Shown: positions 29,379-38,135 of the stretch, in pieces
How positions within the stretch are numbered: position 1 is the first letter of the stretch
Layout of the letters: each line of letters begins with the position of its first letter
Source of the DNA: Streptomyces dengpaensis
GTDB lineage: Bacteria > Actinomycetota > Actinomycetes > Streptomycetales > Streptomycetaceae
DNA length: 64,000 nucleotides
Reading direction: 5' to 3'
Assembly (NCBI RefSeq): GCF_002946835.1
Contig: NZ_CP026652.1
Location: 2,232,001-2,296,000 of the forward strand
Translations under genes and position numbers: made by a program
The notes under the pieces: model-generated
The model's input: the letters and a program-made list of their open reading frames with translations, nothing else
Databases searched by the model: none
Told to the model about the DNA's origin: nothing

Positions 29379-30143
29379 ATGCCCGTGAAGACGTTCACGC
29401 TCAAGGGTGCCGGTCCGGAGGACGCCGCGTGGCGGGTGCTGCTGGTGCCGCACGCGGGTGCGGGCGCGGCGAGCGGCGCCCCGTTCGCCGCGCACGCCCC
29501 GGCCGACTGGCAGGTGGCGACGACGCGGCTGCCCGGCCGTGAGTCGCGGGTCCGGGAGACCGCCCGCGACCTGTCGGAGCTGGTGGCCGATGTCGTGGCG
29601 ACGGTGCGGGCGCTGCCCGGTACGGCGCCGCTGCTCGTCGTCGGCGTGTGCTCGGGGGCGGTGATCGGCCTGGAGGCGGTCCGGGCGCTGCAGCGCGAGG
29701 GCGACGCGACGGTCGCCGGGTTCGTGGCCGTCTCTCAGTGGGCGGTCACCGAGAAGCCGGACCCGGAGCGGCCGCGGCTGCGCGACACCGACGACCCCGA
29801 CCAGGTTCTCGACATCCTGCGGAAGTTCGGCGGCGTGCCGGACTCGCTGGCGGCCGACCGGGAGATGCTGGCGCTCCTGCTCCCGTCGATCGTCGCGGAC
29901 ATGCGGGCCGTCGAGGACTACACGTCGCCGCCCGATCCGCCGCTGACCTGCCCGCTGCTCACGGTCTTCGGCGACGCGGACCCGCTGTGCTCCGAGGAGC
30001 GCACCGAGGACTGGGATCTGTTCACCGCGCACAGCCGGACGGTGTGGCTGCCCGGCGGCCATCTGCTGCTCACCGAGAGCCCGGCCCTGCTGGTGGACGC
30101 CATCGCGGGCAACCTCGACCACTTCCCCATCGAAACGGCCTAG
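29379..30143 (+). CDS. Type II thioesterase
   Basis: A 254-residue alpha/beta hydrolase of the GrsT-like type II thioesterase family. The nucleophile is S92 in GVCSGA. The acid is D199 or D201 in VFGDADPL, with H228 in PGGHLLL. The N-terminal LLVPHAGAGAASGAPF is the usual oxyanion region. These enzymes clear misacylated or stalled carrier proteins of PKS/NRPS lines. Since no integrated thioesterase is visible in the cluster, it might also take part in product release. It begins 22 bases after the aminopeptidase stop, with GGGGAG upstream, in the same operon. Confidence 0.92.
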   Translation: MPVKTFTLKGAGPEDAAWRVLLVPHAGAGAASGAPFAAHAPADWQVATTRLPGRESRVRETARDLSELVADVVATVRALPGTAPLLVVGVCSGAVIGLEAVRALQREGDATVAGFVAVSQWAVTEKPDPERPRLRDTDDPDQVLDILRKFGGVPDSLAADREMLALLLPSIVADMRAVEDYTSPPDPPLTCPLLTVFGDADPLCSEERTEDWDLFTAHSRTVWLPGGHLLLTESPALLVDAIAGNLDHFPIETA

Positions 30144-30161
30144 TTCGTGAGGTCTGCCGCC

Positions 30162-31970
30162 ATGACGACGACCGTCCCCGCCACCGACGTACGCCACCGC
30201 ATCGACGCCCTCCTCCTGGAGCGCTGGGACCGTGACCCCACGCTGCCCGCCCTGATCTGCGCCGACACCGTCGTCACCATGGGCGAGTTGAAGGAGCGGG
30301 TGCTGCGCACCGCCGCCGCGCTGCGCGCCCATGGGGTGCGGCCCGGGGACCGGGTGGTGGTGCACCACGAGCGGTCCGTGGAGTTCGTGGTGGCGATGCT
30401 CGGTGTCGCGTTCGCGGGCGCCGCGCACGCCGCGCTCGACGTGCGCGACCCGGAGCGCCGCGTCCGCGCCACGACGCGGGACTGCGCACCGCGTGCGGTG
30501 CTCACCGAACGCCGGTTCCGTGACCGCTTCGCGGACCTCGACGGCGTGCTCGTGCTGACCGGCGAGGAGTGCGCGGCATACGCGCCCGAACCCGCGCCCG
30601 CGACCGGCGGCTCGCCGGACGACCCGGTCGTGATCATCTATACGTCGGGGTCCACGGGCCGGCCCAAGGCCTCGCTGATCAGCCATCGCGCGCTCGTCTC
30701 GCGGCTGAACGCCCTGCAGTCCACGCATCGCATGGACGAGCACGACCGGATGATCCATCACACGGCGTGCAGCTTCGACATGTATCTGAGCGAGACGTAC
30801 TGGCCCCTGCTCGCGGGCGCCACGGTCGTCCTCGCGGAGCCGGGCCGGCAGCGCGACGCGGACCATCTCGCGGCCCTGATCCGGGACCACGCGATCACCA
30901 CCTTCTACTGCGTGGTGTCGCTGCTCGACCTGTTCCTGCTGGCCCGTGACCCGGCCGAGCGCTACGACGGCATCCGCCAGGTCCTCACCGGCGGCGAGCC
31001 GCTCAGCCCCGATCTGGTGGCGCGGTTCCACGCCCGTTCCACCGCGACGCTGACGAACATGTACGGGCCCAGCGAGTGCACGATCTACTGCACGGCCTGG
31101 GTCTGCCCGCGCGACCCCGACCCCGGCACGGTGCTGATCGGCGGGCCCGTACGGGACACGGAGCTGTGGATCCTCGACGCCTTTGGCGCCCCCGTGCCCG
31201 AGGGCGAGCCGGGCGAGCTGTACATCGGCGGCGCAGGTCTCGCGCTCGGCTATCTGCACCGCCCGGACCTCACGGCGGAACGCTTCGTCGTCACGCCGTA
31301 CGGGCGGCTGTACCGCTCCGGCGATCTGGTGCGGGTGGCCCGGCCGGACGGCTCCCTGGAGTTCCTGGGCCGCGCCGACCGGCAGGTGAAGATCCGTGGG
31401 ATCCGCATCGAGCTCGGCGAGATCGAGGCGACGGCCGTGCGGTGTCCGGGGGTCCGGCAGGCGGCGGTCGTCGCCCATGGCTCGGGCACGGACAAGGCGC
31501 TGGCCGCCTACGTGGTGCCCGGGGACGACGCGCCGCCCGCGCCCGCCCTGCGGACGTCCGTGCGCGAGCACCTGCGCGCCCGGCTGCCGCACTCCATGGT
31601 CCCGCGCACCATCGACGTGCTCGACGCGCTGCCGCTGACCGCCAACGGCAAGCTGGACCGGGCACTGCTGGAGGAGCGGGCGCGGCTGGAGCCCGCGCCT
31701 TCGCTGCCGGCGCCCGAGTGGCCCGCGGACCTCGAGGAACTCGTCGTCGCGGTGTGGCGGGACGTGCTGGAGGTGGACGCGATCGATCCGGACGACGACT
31801 TCTTCGACCTGGGCGGCGACTCCTTCCGGGTCGTCCGGGTCGTGGAAACGCTGCGCGAGCGCACCACGGTGGACATCCCGCTGGCGGCACTGCTGCGCGA
31901 ACCGACCCCGCAGGCGTTCACGGAAGAACTCCGCGGCCTCATGACCTCACGCCAGGAGCGGGCGAGTTGA
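30162..31970 (+). CDS. Stand-alone adenylation-PCP protein
   Basis: A 602-residue NRPS loading protein. Residues 1-510 are an amino-acid adenylation domain: A3 YTSGSTGRPKAS at 160, A5-like NMYGPSECT, A7-A8 YRSGDLVR and GRADRQVKIRGIRIELGEIE, and the A10 lysine in LPLTANGKLDRA. The pocket aspartate of A4 is present (D206 in SFDMYLSE), so an alpha-amino acid is expected; the residue is not identified. A PCP follows (S554 in LGGDSFRVV). No condensation domain is attached. It is the only A domain in the cluster, so it must charge its own PCP and probably the PCP of the synthetase in trans. ATG 30162 is preferred, with GTGAGG upstream. Confidence 0.9.
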   Translation: MTTTVPATDVRHRIDALLLERWDRDPTLPALICADTVVTMGELKERVLRTAAALRAHGVRPGDRVVVHHERSVEFVVAMLGVAFAGAAHAALDVRDPERRVRATTRDCAPRAVLTERRFRDRFADLDGVLVLTGEECAAYAPEPAPATGGSPDDPVVIIYTSGSTGRPKASLISHRALVSRLNALQSTHRMDEHDRMIHHTACSFDMYLSETYWPLLAGATVVLAEPGRQRDADHLAALIRDHAITTFYCVVSLLDLFLLARDPAERYDGIRQVLTGGEPLSPDLVARFHARSTATLTNMYGPSECTIYCTAWVCPRDPDPGTVLIGGPVRDTELWILDAFGAPVPEGEPGELYIGGAGLALGYLHRPDLTAERFVVTPYGRLYRSGDLVRVARPDGSLEFLGRADRQVKIRGIRIELGEIEATAVRCPGVRQAAVVAHGSGTDKALAAYVVPGDDAPPAPALRTSVREHLRARLPHSMVPRTIDVLDALPLTANGKLDRALLEERARLEPAPSLPAPEWPADLEELVVAVWRDVLEVDAIDPDDDFFDLGGDSFRVVRVVETLRERTTVDIPLAALLREPTPQAFTEELRGLMTSRQERAS

Positions 31971-32262
31971 CCCTCGACGACCGCCCCGGCCCATCCGCTC
32001 GTTCGCCGACCTGACGAACGGCGCGCTCGACCGGCACCGCCCCGTGGTCACCCTCTTCAGCGGCGGCCTGGACAGCACGTATCTGCTGCATCGCCTGACC
32101 CGGGCGGGGTTCACCGACGTGCACGCGCTCAGCGTCGACCTGGGCGCGGGCGAGGACGTCGACGCGCTGCGGCACACGGCCGACCACCTCGGCGTGCGGC
32201 TGCACCTCGTGGACTCCCGGCAGACCTTCGCCGACGCGTACGTGCGCCCGGCGATCGCCGCC
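31967..32262 (+). pseudogene. Truncated argininosuccinate-synthase-like gene
   Basis: A TTG at 31967, overlapping the A-PCP stop and preceded by CAGGAGCG, would begin TLDDRP. One base later in frame the sequence becomes convincing: PIRSFADLTNGALDRH, then the PP-loop ATPase motif LFSGGLDSTYLL and ADAYVRPAIAA. That is the N-terminal nucleotide-binding part of an argininosuccinate-synthase-like ligase. Homology stops abruptly at about 32262, after roughly 95 of the expected 400 residues. About 120 bases of non-coding sequence and the 3' end of recQ follow. The gene has therefore lost its frame near 31990 and most of its length. It was probably the next enzyme of the cluster. Confidence 0.75.
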
Positions 32263-32385
32263 AGGCCGGGGAGGCGGCACGGCTCACCAGGACCGGACGC
32301 GCCTGAACCCCAGCGCGCCGCGCGCCGTCGGGGCCGCCAGGCGCAGCCGGGCACCCGGGCCGACGCCGGAGCGCTCTGGAGAGGC

Positions 32386-34545
32386 TCAGCCTGCCGCGGC
32401 GAGGACCAGGGGAAGGACCTGTCCGCTGCCTGCCCGGCGGAGCAGGCGGGCAGCGACCGCGAGGGTCCAGCCGGAGTCCGTGCGGTCGTCCACGAGCAGG
32501 ACGGGCCCGGGAGAGCCGGCCAGGGCAGCCGCCAGGTCCTCGGAGACGGCGAAGGCGCCGGACAGCTCTCTGAGGCGTTGCGCGGAGTTGCTGCGGCGCG
32601 CCGCGTGCACGTCGCTCGATCCGGTGTACGTCAGCGTGCCCAGGAAGGGGAGGCGGCCGATGGCCGCGATTCCCTGGGCGAGGGAACCGACCAGTTGCGG
32701 GCGGGTCAGGGAGGGCACAGCGACGACTCCCACCGGCCGGGCAGAGGAGTCCGGGACATTCGGCGCCCAACCGCCCGGTGAGCGCGCCCAGTCGGCGAGG
32801 ACCGCCACCGCGGCCCGCAGGACATCGTCGGGGACCGGACCGTCGGGCGCGTTCTCGGCCAGCAGCGGGCGCAGCCGGTTGCCCCAGCCGATGTCCGAGA
32901 GCCGTCCCAGGGCGCGCCCGGTGGAGCACTGCTCCTTGGCCGGGATGCGCCCCTTGAGGTCGATGCCCAGTGCGGGCATCCCCGTCGGCCACATCCGGCG
33001 CGGCTCGACCTCCACCCCCGGGCGGTCCAGTTCCTTTGCCGCCGCCGTCAGCGTCTCCGCCGAGACGGAGGAGTCGGCCCAGGGACCCGCGCAGTTGTCG
33101 CAACGGCCGCACGGGGTCGCCCCCTCGTCGTCCAGCTGCCGGCGCAGGAACTCCATCCGGCACTGCGAGGTGCTCACGTAGTCGCGCATGGCCTGCTGCT
33201 CGGCCGCCCGCTGCCGAGCGACCCAGGCGTACCGCTCGGTGTCGTAGACCCACGGCTCGCCGGTGGAGATCCAGCCGCCCTTCACCCGCTTGACCGCCCC
33301 GTCCACGTCGAGCACCTTCAGCATGGTCTCCAGACGGGTGCGCCGGAGGTCGACCAGGGCCTCCAGAGCCGGCACGGACAGCGGCCGTCCGGCACTGCTG
33401 AGGGCCGAGAGGGTCTCGCGAACCTGCACTTCGGGCGGGAAGGCCGTATCGGCCAAGTAGCGCCAGATGGCCTCGTCCTCCTTGCCCGGCAGCAGCAGCA
33501 CATCGGCGTGAGCCACCCCGCGACCGGCGCGGCCGACCTGCTGGTAGTAGGCGATCGGCGAGGACGGCGAGCCGAGATGGACCACGAAGCCCAAGTCAGG
33601 CTTGTCGAAGCCCATCCCGAGCGCTGACGTCGCGACCAGCGCCTTGACCCGGTTCTCCAGCAGGTCGGCCTCGGCCTGCAGCCGGTCGGCGTTCTCCGTG
33701 CGTCCCGTGTACGAGGCCACCTGGAAGCCGCGCTGCCGAAGGTAGGCCGTGGCCTCCTCGGCCGCGGCCACCGTCAGCGTGTAGATGATCCCGGAGCCCG
33801 GCAGCTCGTCCAGGTGCTCGGCGAGCCACGCCAGGCGGTGCGCGGCGTCCGGCAGCTGGACCGCTCCCAGCCGCAGGCTCTCCCGCTCGAGCGGGCCCCT
33901 CAGCACCAGGGCCTCGCCGGCGCCGGTGCCCAGCTGTTCGGCCACATCCGCTGTGACCCGCGCGTTGGCCGTCGCCGTGGTGGCCAGCACCGGAACACCG
34001 GTCGGGAGGTCGCCGAGCATCGCCCTCAACCGGCGGTAGTCCGGCCGGAAGTCGTGACCCCAGTCGGAAATGCAGTGCGCCTCGTCGACCACCAGCAGAC
34101 CGGTCGTGGCCGCGAGCTTGGGCAGCGTCTGCTCACGAAAATCCACAGAGTTGAGGCGCTCCGGGCTGACGAGGAGAACGTCGGTCTCGCCGCGCTCGAC
34201 CTCCTCATGGATGGCCTCCCACTCCTCCGGATTGGCCGAGTTGATGGTGCGCGCCCGAATACCGGCACGCTCCGCCGCCTCGACCTGGTTGCGCATCAGC
34301 GCCAGCAGCGGCGAGACGATCACCGTCGGCCCGGAGCCGCGTCGGCGCAGCAGGGCGGTGGCGACGAAGTACACCGCAGACTTGCCCCAGCCGGTGCGCT
34401 GCACCACCAGGGCACGCCGGCGCTCCTCCACCAGAGCCGCCACCGCCTGCCACTGGTCCTCCCGCAGCCGCGCCGCACCCCCCGGGGCGCCGACGAGCTC
34501 GGCAAGGACGGCATCGGCTTCGGCGCGAAGCTCCAGGTTGTCCAT
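32386..34545 (-). CDS. RecQ-family helicase with C-terminal PRTase-like domain
   Basis: A 719-residue DNA helicase. Motif I is VQRTGWGKSAVYF, motif II is VVDEAHCISDWGHDFRPDY, motif III ATTATAN, and motifs IV-VI include ATSALGMGFDKPD and YYQQVGRAGRG. A zinc-binding RecQ-C region follows (CRMEFLRRQLDDEGATPCGRCDNC). The last 200 residues are not a standard HRDC domain. They end in VLLVDDRTDSGWTL, which resembles the PRPP loop of phosphoribosyltransferases. ATG 34545 is preferred over upstream in-frame codons because the conserved protein starts DNLELRAEADAVL. It unwinds DNA in recombination and repair. It is convergent with the island and marks its right flank. Confidence 0.85.
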   Translation of the reverse strand: MDNLELRAEADAVLAELVGAPGGAARLREDQWQAVAALVEERRRALVVQRTGWGKSAVYFVATALLRRRGSGPTVIVSPLLALMRNQVEAAERAGIRARTINSANPEEWEAIHEEVERGETDVLLVSPERLNSVDFREQTLPKLAATTGLLVVDEAHCISDWGHDFRPDYRRLRAMLGDLPTGVPVLATTATANARVTADVAEQLGTGAGEALVLRGPLERESLRLGAVQLPDAAHRLAWLAEHLDELPGSGIIYTLTVAAAEEATAYLRQRGFQVASYTGRTENADRLQAEADLLENRVKALVATSALGMGFDKPDLGFVVHLGSPSSPIAYYQQVGRAGRGVAHADVLLLPGKEDEAIWRYLADTAFPPEVQVRETLSALSSAGRPLSVPALEALVDLRRTRLETMLKVLDVDGAVKRVKGGWISTGEPWVYDTERYAWVARQRAAEQQAMRDYVSTSQCRMEFLRRQLDDEGATPCGRCDNCAGPWADSSVSAETLTAAAKELDRPGVEVEPRRMWPTGMPALGIDLKGRIPAKEQCSTGRALGRLSDIGWGNRLRPLLAENAPDGPVPDDVLRAAVAVLADWARSPGGWAPNVPDSSARPVGVVAVPSLTRPQLVGSLAQGIAAIGRLPFLGTLTYTGSSDVHAARRSNSAQRLRELSGAFAVSEDLAAALAGSPGPVLLVDDRTDSGWTLAVAARLLRRAGSGQVLPLVLAAAG

Positions 34546-34936
34546 GCCCCCCATGCAACCCCATGGCACTGACAATGAGCCACCTCACCCAGCGTGACAA
34601 GAATCTTGCGAACGGTCACCGATCGCGCACCGATCGAAGACGGCCAGGCCCAGGCGCTCAACCACGACCGCCCTCGATGGCGTTGCCGCCGGCCCTCGCC
34701 GTGCGGGCGTGACCCAGACGTCGCCGATGGAAACACCAGGCAAGGATGTAGGTCACATTTCGCCAGAAAACGGTCGATGGCTCCAATTGCTCGTTGCCGC
34801 AGCCCAGTTCGACAGGAAGAATTGAGGTCCGATCCCCGCACGCCTCGTCCGCAGTCCGGTAGGGCCCTGCGGCGGCGTGCGCCCCCTCCAAGTCCGACCC
34901 CGCCCGCAGAGTGGGCGCGTAGCCGAAGGGAGGACC
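34546..34936. other. Divergent intergenic region upstream of the recQ-like gene
   Basis: 391 bases between the divergent recQ-like gene and the hypothetical gene at 34937, so promoters for both are expected. The sequence is less GC-rich around 34740-34830. No SOS box of the GAAC-N4-GTTC type, no strong palindrome and no gene is seen. Confidence 0.4.
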
Positions 34937-35572
34937 GTGACCTTCGGATTCGCTCCGTCCTCGGCGGCATCCATGTCGACGTCTGCCGACCTGTCCGCCG
35001 CTTCCGCCAACCCACTGGCCCGGATACTCGAACCCGCCGAGTGGGCCTCCGCCGGGATTCCGCTGCTGCGCAATCCCCGAGAGGTCGTCAGCGGACTGCA
35101 CGCCCGGCATCTGCCGAGGCCCTCGACCGCGGTCGTGGCCGTCCTCGACATGGACGAGCGCCTGAGGGCGAGCGCCTCTTTCGTACGGCAGTCGGCTCCG
35201 GCCGACGGCTGGATGTTCCGCAACGCGCTGCTCGCGCAGCTGCGCCGGGTCATCCCGCACGACCTGCGGCGTCGCACTCCGGTCCGGACGGCGGTGCTGC
35301 TCTACTGCCGTGACGGCGACGCGCGCTGGACGGAGGAGGACGGGGCGTGGATGTGGGGGCTGCGGGACGCCTGCACGCTCCATGGGCTGCGCTGCGGGGC
35401 GTACATCACCCTGACGCGTGACGGCTGGCAGGTCCTCGGGGAGGGCCGCGGCGGACGCCGGCCCAACGCGGACTCGCCGCCGGAGTCCTTCGGCCCGTCC
35501 GAGGTTCCGCCGCCGCTGCCGCGCACCGGTGGCGCCGCGTCGGAGGTACTGCGCCGGGCGGCCGCCCGCTGA
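34937..35572 (+). CDS. Conserved actinobacterial protein of unknown function
   Basis: A 211-residue protein that I do not recognise beyond general conservation. The N-terminal 20 residues are Ser/Ala-rich. The middle (about 25-165) looks like a compact alpha/beta fold (RNPREVVSGLHARHL, TAVVAVLDMDERLRASASF, AVLLYCRDGDARWTEED, GLRCGAYITLTRDGWQVL). The C-terminus is Pro/Gly-rich and disordered. No signal peptide or membrane segment. The GTG at 34937 follows GAAGGGAGG and is preferred to an upstream in-frame ATG. Confidence 0.7.
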   Translation: MTFGFAPSSAASMSTSADLSAASANPLARILEPAEWASAGIPLLRNPREVVSGLHARHLPRPSTAVVAVLDMDERLRASASFVRQSAPADGWMFRNALLAQLRRVIPHDLRRRTPVRTAVLLYCRDGDARWTEEDGAWMWGLRDACTLHGLRCGAYITLTRDGWQVLGEGRGGRRPNADSPPESFGPSEVPPPLPRTGGAASEVLRRAAAR

Positions 35573-35750
35573 GACACCGGTCCCGAGGCCGGCCGATCGG
35601 TTCTACGGCGTACGACCGGGCAATCGGCTCACCCAGGGGGCGTACGGCAGACGTACGCCACAGCAGACGTACGACACACACGACTCGCCTACGACAAGGC
35701 CGCACCGTACGCCGCGGCCCACCGTGGGTACGCCGAAGTGACCGCTGTAC

Positions 35751-35772
35751 AGGTGCCGCCGCAGCGGCACCT
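35751..35772. terminator. Hairpin between convergent genes
   Basis: AGGTGCCGC-CGCA-GCGGCACCT is a perfect nine-base-pair stem between the convergent genes ending at 35572 and 35838. The 265-base gap also has an unusual density of CGTACG/GTAC words from 35606 to 35790. Confidence 0.6.
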
Positions 35773-35837
35773 CAGCGTCCCCCCGGACGTACACCGGACG
35801 AGCCCCGAACCAGTCCCGGACAGCGTCCGGAACCCGC

Positions 35838-36464
35838 TCAGACCCCCGCGCCCAGCACCGAGTTGATCTGCTGCGGGTCACCGCAGACGATCAGCAGGGC
35901 GCCGGCCCGGCCGAGGGCCAGGGGCAGGGCGGTGGCAGCGGCCGCGTCGGGGCCACCGTTGACGGCGACCACGACCACGGAACGGGACGAGGCCCGGCCC
36001 GCGACGGAGGCGTCGGCGTAGAAGACGTCGTCGCCCGCGTCGTGCTGGGCCCAGTACGCGGCCTCACCGAAGGTGAGCTCGTGCGCGGCCCACGGGTGCG
36101 GCTCGCCGGTGGTGATCACCAGCACCTCACCAGGGGCGCGGCCCGACTCCAGCAACAGGTCGACGGCTTCTTCGGCGGCGTCCAGCGCACCCTCGGCCGA
36201 GGCCGGGATCAGCTGGATCTGCGGGGTGGCGGCAGCGGATGCGGCCGCCGGGGCGGACGGCCCCGGCGTGGCCGCGGCCGGCTCACGCGGGGTGCGTTGG
36301 GCCGGCATCGGCCGGACAGGACCCGGACGGCCGGGACGCGGCGGAGCCACGGGACGGGGGCCGGGTACGGGACGGGGGGTCGGCGCGGTACGGCCACTGG
36401 CCGGAGTAGCGCGGGGACCCTGGGCACTCTCGTGAATCTGAGGCTCCTCGGGAATGAGAGGCAT
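35838..36464 (-). CDS. Hypothetical protein with Pro-rich N-terminus
   Basis: A 208-residue protein. Residues 1-90 are disordered and rich in Pro, Ala and Arg. Residues 90-208 form a likely alpha/beta domain (IQLIPASAEGALDAAEEAVDLLLESGRAPGEVLVITTG ... ALLIVCGDPQQINSVLGAG). The C-terminal domain vaguely recalls the end of a helicase or nucleotide-binding fold but lacks a Walker motif. No Shine-Dalgarno precedes the ATG at 36464, and an AT-rich run ends about seven bases before it, so the mRNA may be leaderless. It lies just downstream of rnhB on the same strand. Confidence 0.65.
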   Translation of the reverse strand: MPLIPEEPQIHESAQGPRATPASGRTAPTPRPVPGPRPVAPPRPGRPGPVRPMPAQRTPREPAAATPGPSAPAAASAAATPQIQLIPASAEGALDAAEEAVDLLLESGRAPGEVLVITTGEPHPWAAHELTFGEAAYWAQHDAGDDVFYADASVAGRASSRSVVVVAVNGGPDAAAATALPLALGRAGALLIVCGDPQQINSVLGAGV

Positions 36465-36532
36465 GAGCTGATTTTTATCAAACGCCGGTGCGCATCGCGT
36501 CGGCGGGTGGCACATGAGTGCGAGCGGAATCG

Positions 36533-37234
36533 TCAGAAGTCGAAGCCGAGCTGACCCTCGATCTCCGGAACGCTTCCGTCCGCCCAGCTGCGGACCTTCT
36601 TGAGATGCCGCCACTGGGGCAGCGCATCAAGATACGCCCACGACAACCGGTGGTACGGGGTGGGGCCCCGCTCCTCCAGCGCGGCCTTGTGGACCGGCGA
36701 CGGGTACCCGGCGTTGGCCGCAAAACCGAAGTCTGCATGGTCGATCCCCAGTTCGGCCATCATTTTGTCGCGCTGAACCTTGGCGATCACCGAAGCCGCC
36801 GCGACGGCGACGCACGACTGGTCGCCCTTGATCACGGTACGGACCCGCCAGGGCGCGCCGAGATAGTCGTGCTTCCCGTCGAGGATGACCGCGTCGGGCC
36901 GGACCGGCAGGGCTTCCAGGGCGCGTACGGCCGCCAGGCGGAGCGCGGCCGTCATCCCCAGGTCGTCGATCTCCTCCGGAGAGGCATGGCCCAGGGCGTA
37001 CGAGGTCACCCACTTCTCCAACTGGGCGGCGAGCGCGGTACGCCGCTTGACGGTCAGGAGCTTGGAGTCGGTGAGCCCTTCGGGCGGACGACGCAGTCCC
37101 GTGACGACGGCGCAGACGGTGACCGGGCCGGCCCACGCACCGCGGCCCACCTCGTCAACACCGGCAATGACCTTGGCTCCGGTCGTGGCGCGAAGGGAGC
37201 GCTCGACGGTGTGAGTGGGTGGTTCGTACGGCAT
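36533..37234 (-). CDS. rnhB: Ribonuclease HII
   Basis: A 233-residue enzyme that removes ribonucleotides from DNA and RNA from hybrids. The active-site motif [14 protein letters not shown] supplies D27 and E28, and D119 lies in [12 protein letters not shown]. The later conserved KVQRD and [17 protein letters not shown] segments are also present. Length is normal for the family. The neighbouring recQ-like, rnhB and lexA/dinG genes all concern genome maintenance, though they are separate transcripts. Confidence 0.95.
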   Translation of the reverse strand: MPYEPPTHTVERSLRATTGAKVIAGVDEVGRGAWAGPVTVCAVVTGLRRPPEGLTDSKLLTVKRRTALAAQLEKWVTSYALGHASPEEIDDLGMTAALRLAAVRALEALPVRPDAVILDGKHDYLGAPWRVRTVIKGDQSCVAVAAASVIAKVQRDKMMAELGIDHADFGFAANAGYPSPVHKAALEERGPTPYHRLSWAYLDALPQWRHLKKVRSWADGSVPEIEGQLGFDF

Positions 37235-37342
37235 GGCGCCCTCAGCCTACGCCGCCCGGAGACCCTCGCGACACCCCGGCTTCCCCGAGCAACCAGGGTG
37301 TCCACATTCGCCGGTGAACCAGGGTGTCCGCGCCGGAGTCGA

Positions 37343-38005
37343 TCAGGCGGCCCGCTGCCGCAGCAGCGGGACCATCAGCTGGTCGATCATCTCCTCCAGA
37401 TCCCGTTCGCCCCATTCGCTCGCGCACACCTTGGAGCGGTACATCAACATCGCCGGAATAGCGTCGAAGACATACGCGTTCGCGGCGTCGGGCCGCACTT
37501 CCCCCCGCTCAATGCCACGGCTGATGACCTCACGCAGCAGATGCAGGGTCGGCTCGACGACCCGGCCGAGGATCACCCGCTGAAAGCGTTCGGCCTGAGC
37601 GGCGTCGCATTCGTAAACCACGGAGCGCAGTGCGAGTCCGGGTTGCGAGAACATCGCCTCACGCACCCTCCGGCACAGCTCCAGCAGGTCCTCCCGGATG
37701 CTCCCGAGGTCGGGCGCCTCCGTCAGGCCCGGCAGTCCGGCCTGCAGCGCGTCCGCGACGAGGTCCTCCTTGGACGGCCAGCGGCGGTAGACCGCGGCCT
37801 TGCCGGTCTGGGCACGCGCGGCGACGCCCTCCATGGTGAGGCCGTTCCAGCCGACCGTGCCGAGTTGTTCCAGCGCGGCCTCCAGGATCGCGCGCTCGAG
37901 CACGGCACCGCGTCGGCGCGAGGAGGCCGTCTGAGCGGAGGCGGCGGCCGTCTGGGCGGAGGGGGCCGCCTGAGCGGGGGCGGCCGTCCAACGCGAAGTA
38001 ACCAT
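37343..38005 (-). CDS. TetR-family repressor of the adjacent exporter
   Basis: A 220-residue regulator. An Ala/Gln/Ser-rich N-terminus (about 1-30) precedes the TetR helix-turn-helix (ILEAALEQLGTVGWNGLTMEGVAARAQTGKAAVYRRWPSKEDLVADAL). A helical ligand-binding domain follows. ATG 38005 is chosen because GGAGAG lies seven bases upstream, although the frame is open to 38077. It is divergent from a DHA2-type exporter, and two near-identical 20-base palindromes lie between them. Repression of both genes, relieved by a toxic exporter substrate, is the likely circuit. Confidence 0.9.
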   Translation of the reverse strand: MVTSRWTAAPAQAAPSAQTAAASAQTASSRRRGAVLERAILEAALEQLGTVGWNGLTMEGVAARAQTGKAAVYRRWPSKEDLVADALQAGLPGLTEAPDLGSIREDLLELCRRVREAMFSQPGLALRSVVYECDAAQAERFQRVILGRVVEPTLHLLREVISRGIERGEVRPDAANAYVFDAIPAMLMYRSKVCASEWGERDLEEMIDQLMVPLLRQRAA

Positions 38006-38087
38006 CTGAGTCTCTCCGTTGTGCAAGGGGAGCGGGATTTTCGGGGAGGGGCGAGCGGTTGATGTGACGTCATCCATCGGCGACTTC

Positions 38088-38107
38088 AGTGAACGCTTGC
38101 GTTCACT
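38088..38107. promoter_or_regulatory. TetR operator 1
   Basis: AGTGAACGC-TT-GCGTTCACT is a perfect inverted repeat with nine-base arms, 83 bases before the TetR start. Same arms as operator 2. Confidence 0.85.
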
Positions 38108-38135
38108 GTCGGGGACTCTCTACCTTGGACGCGAC

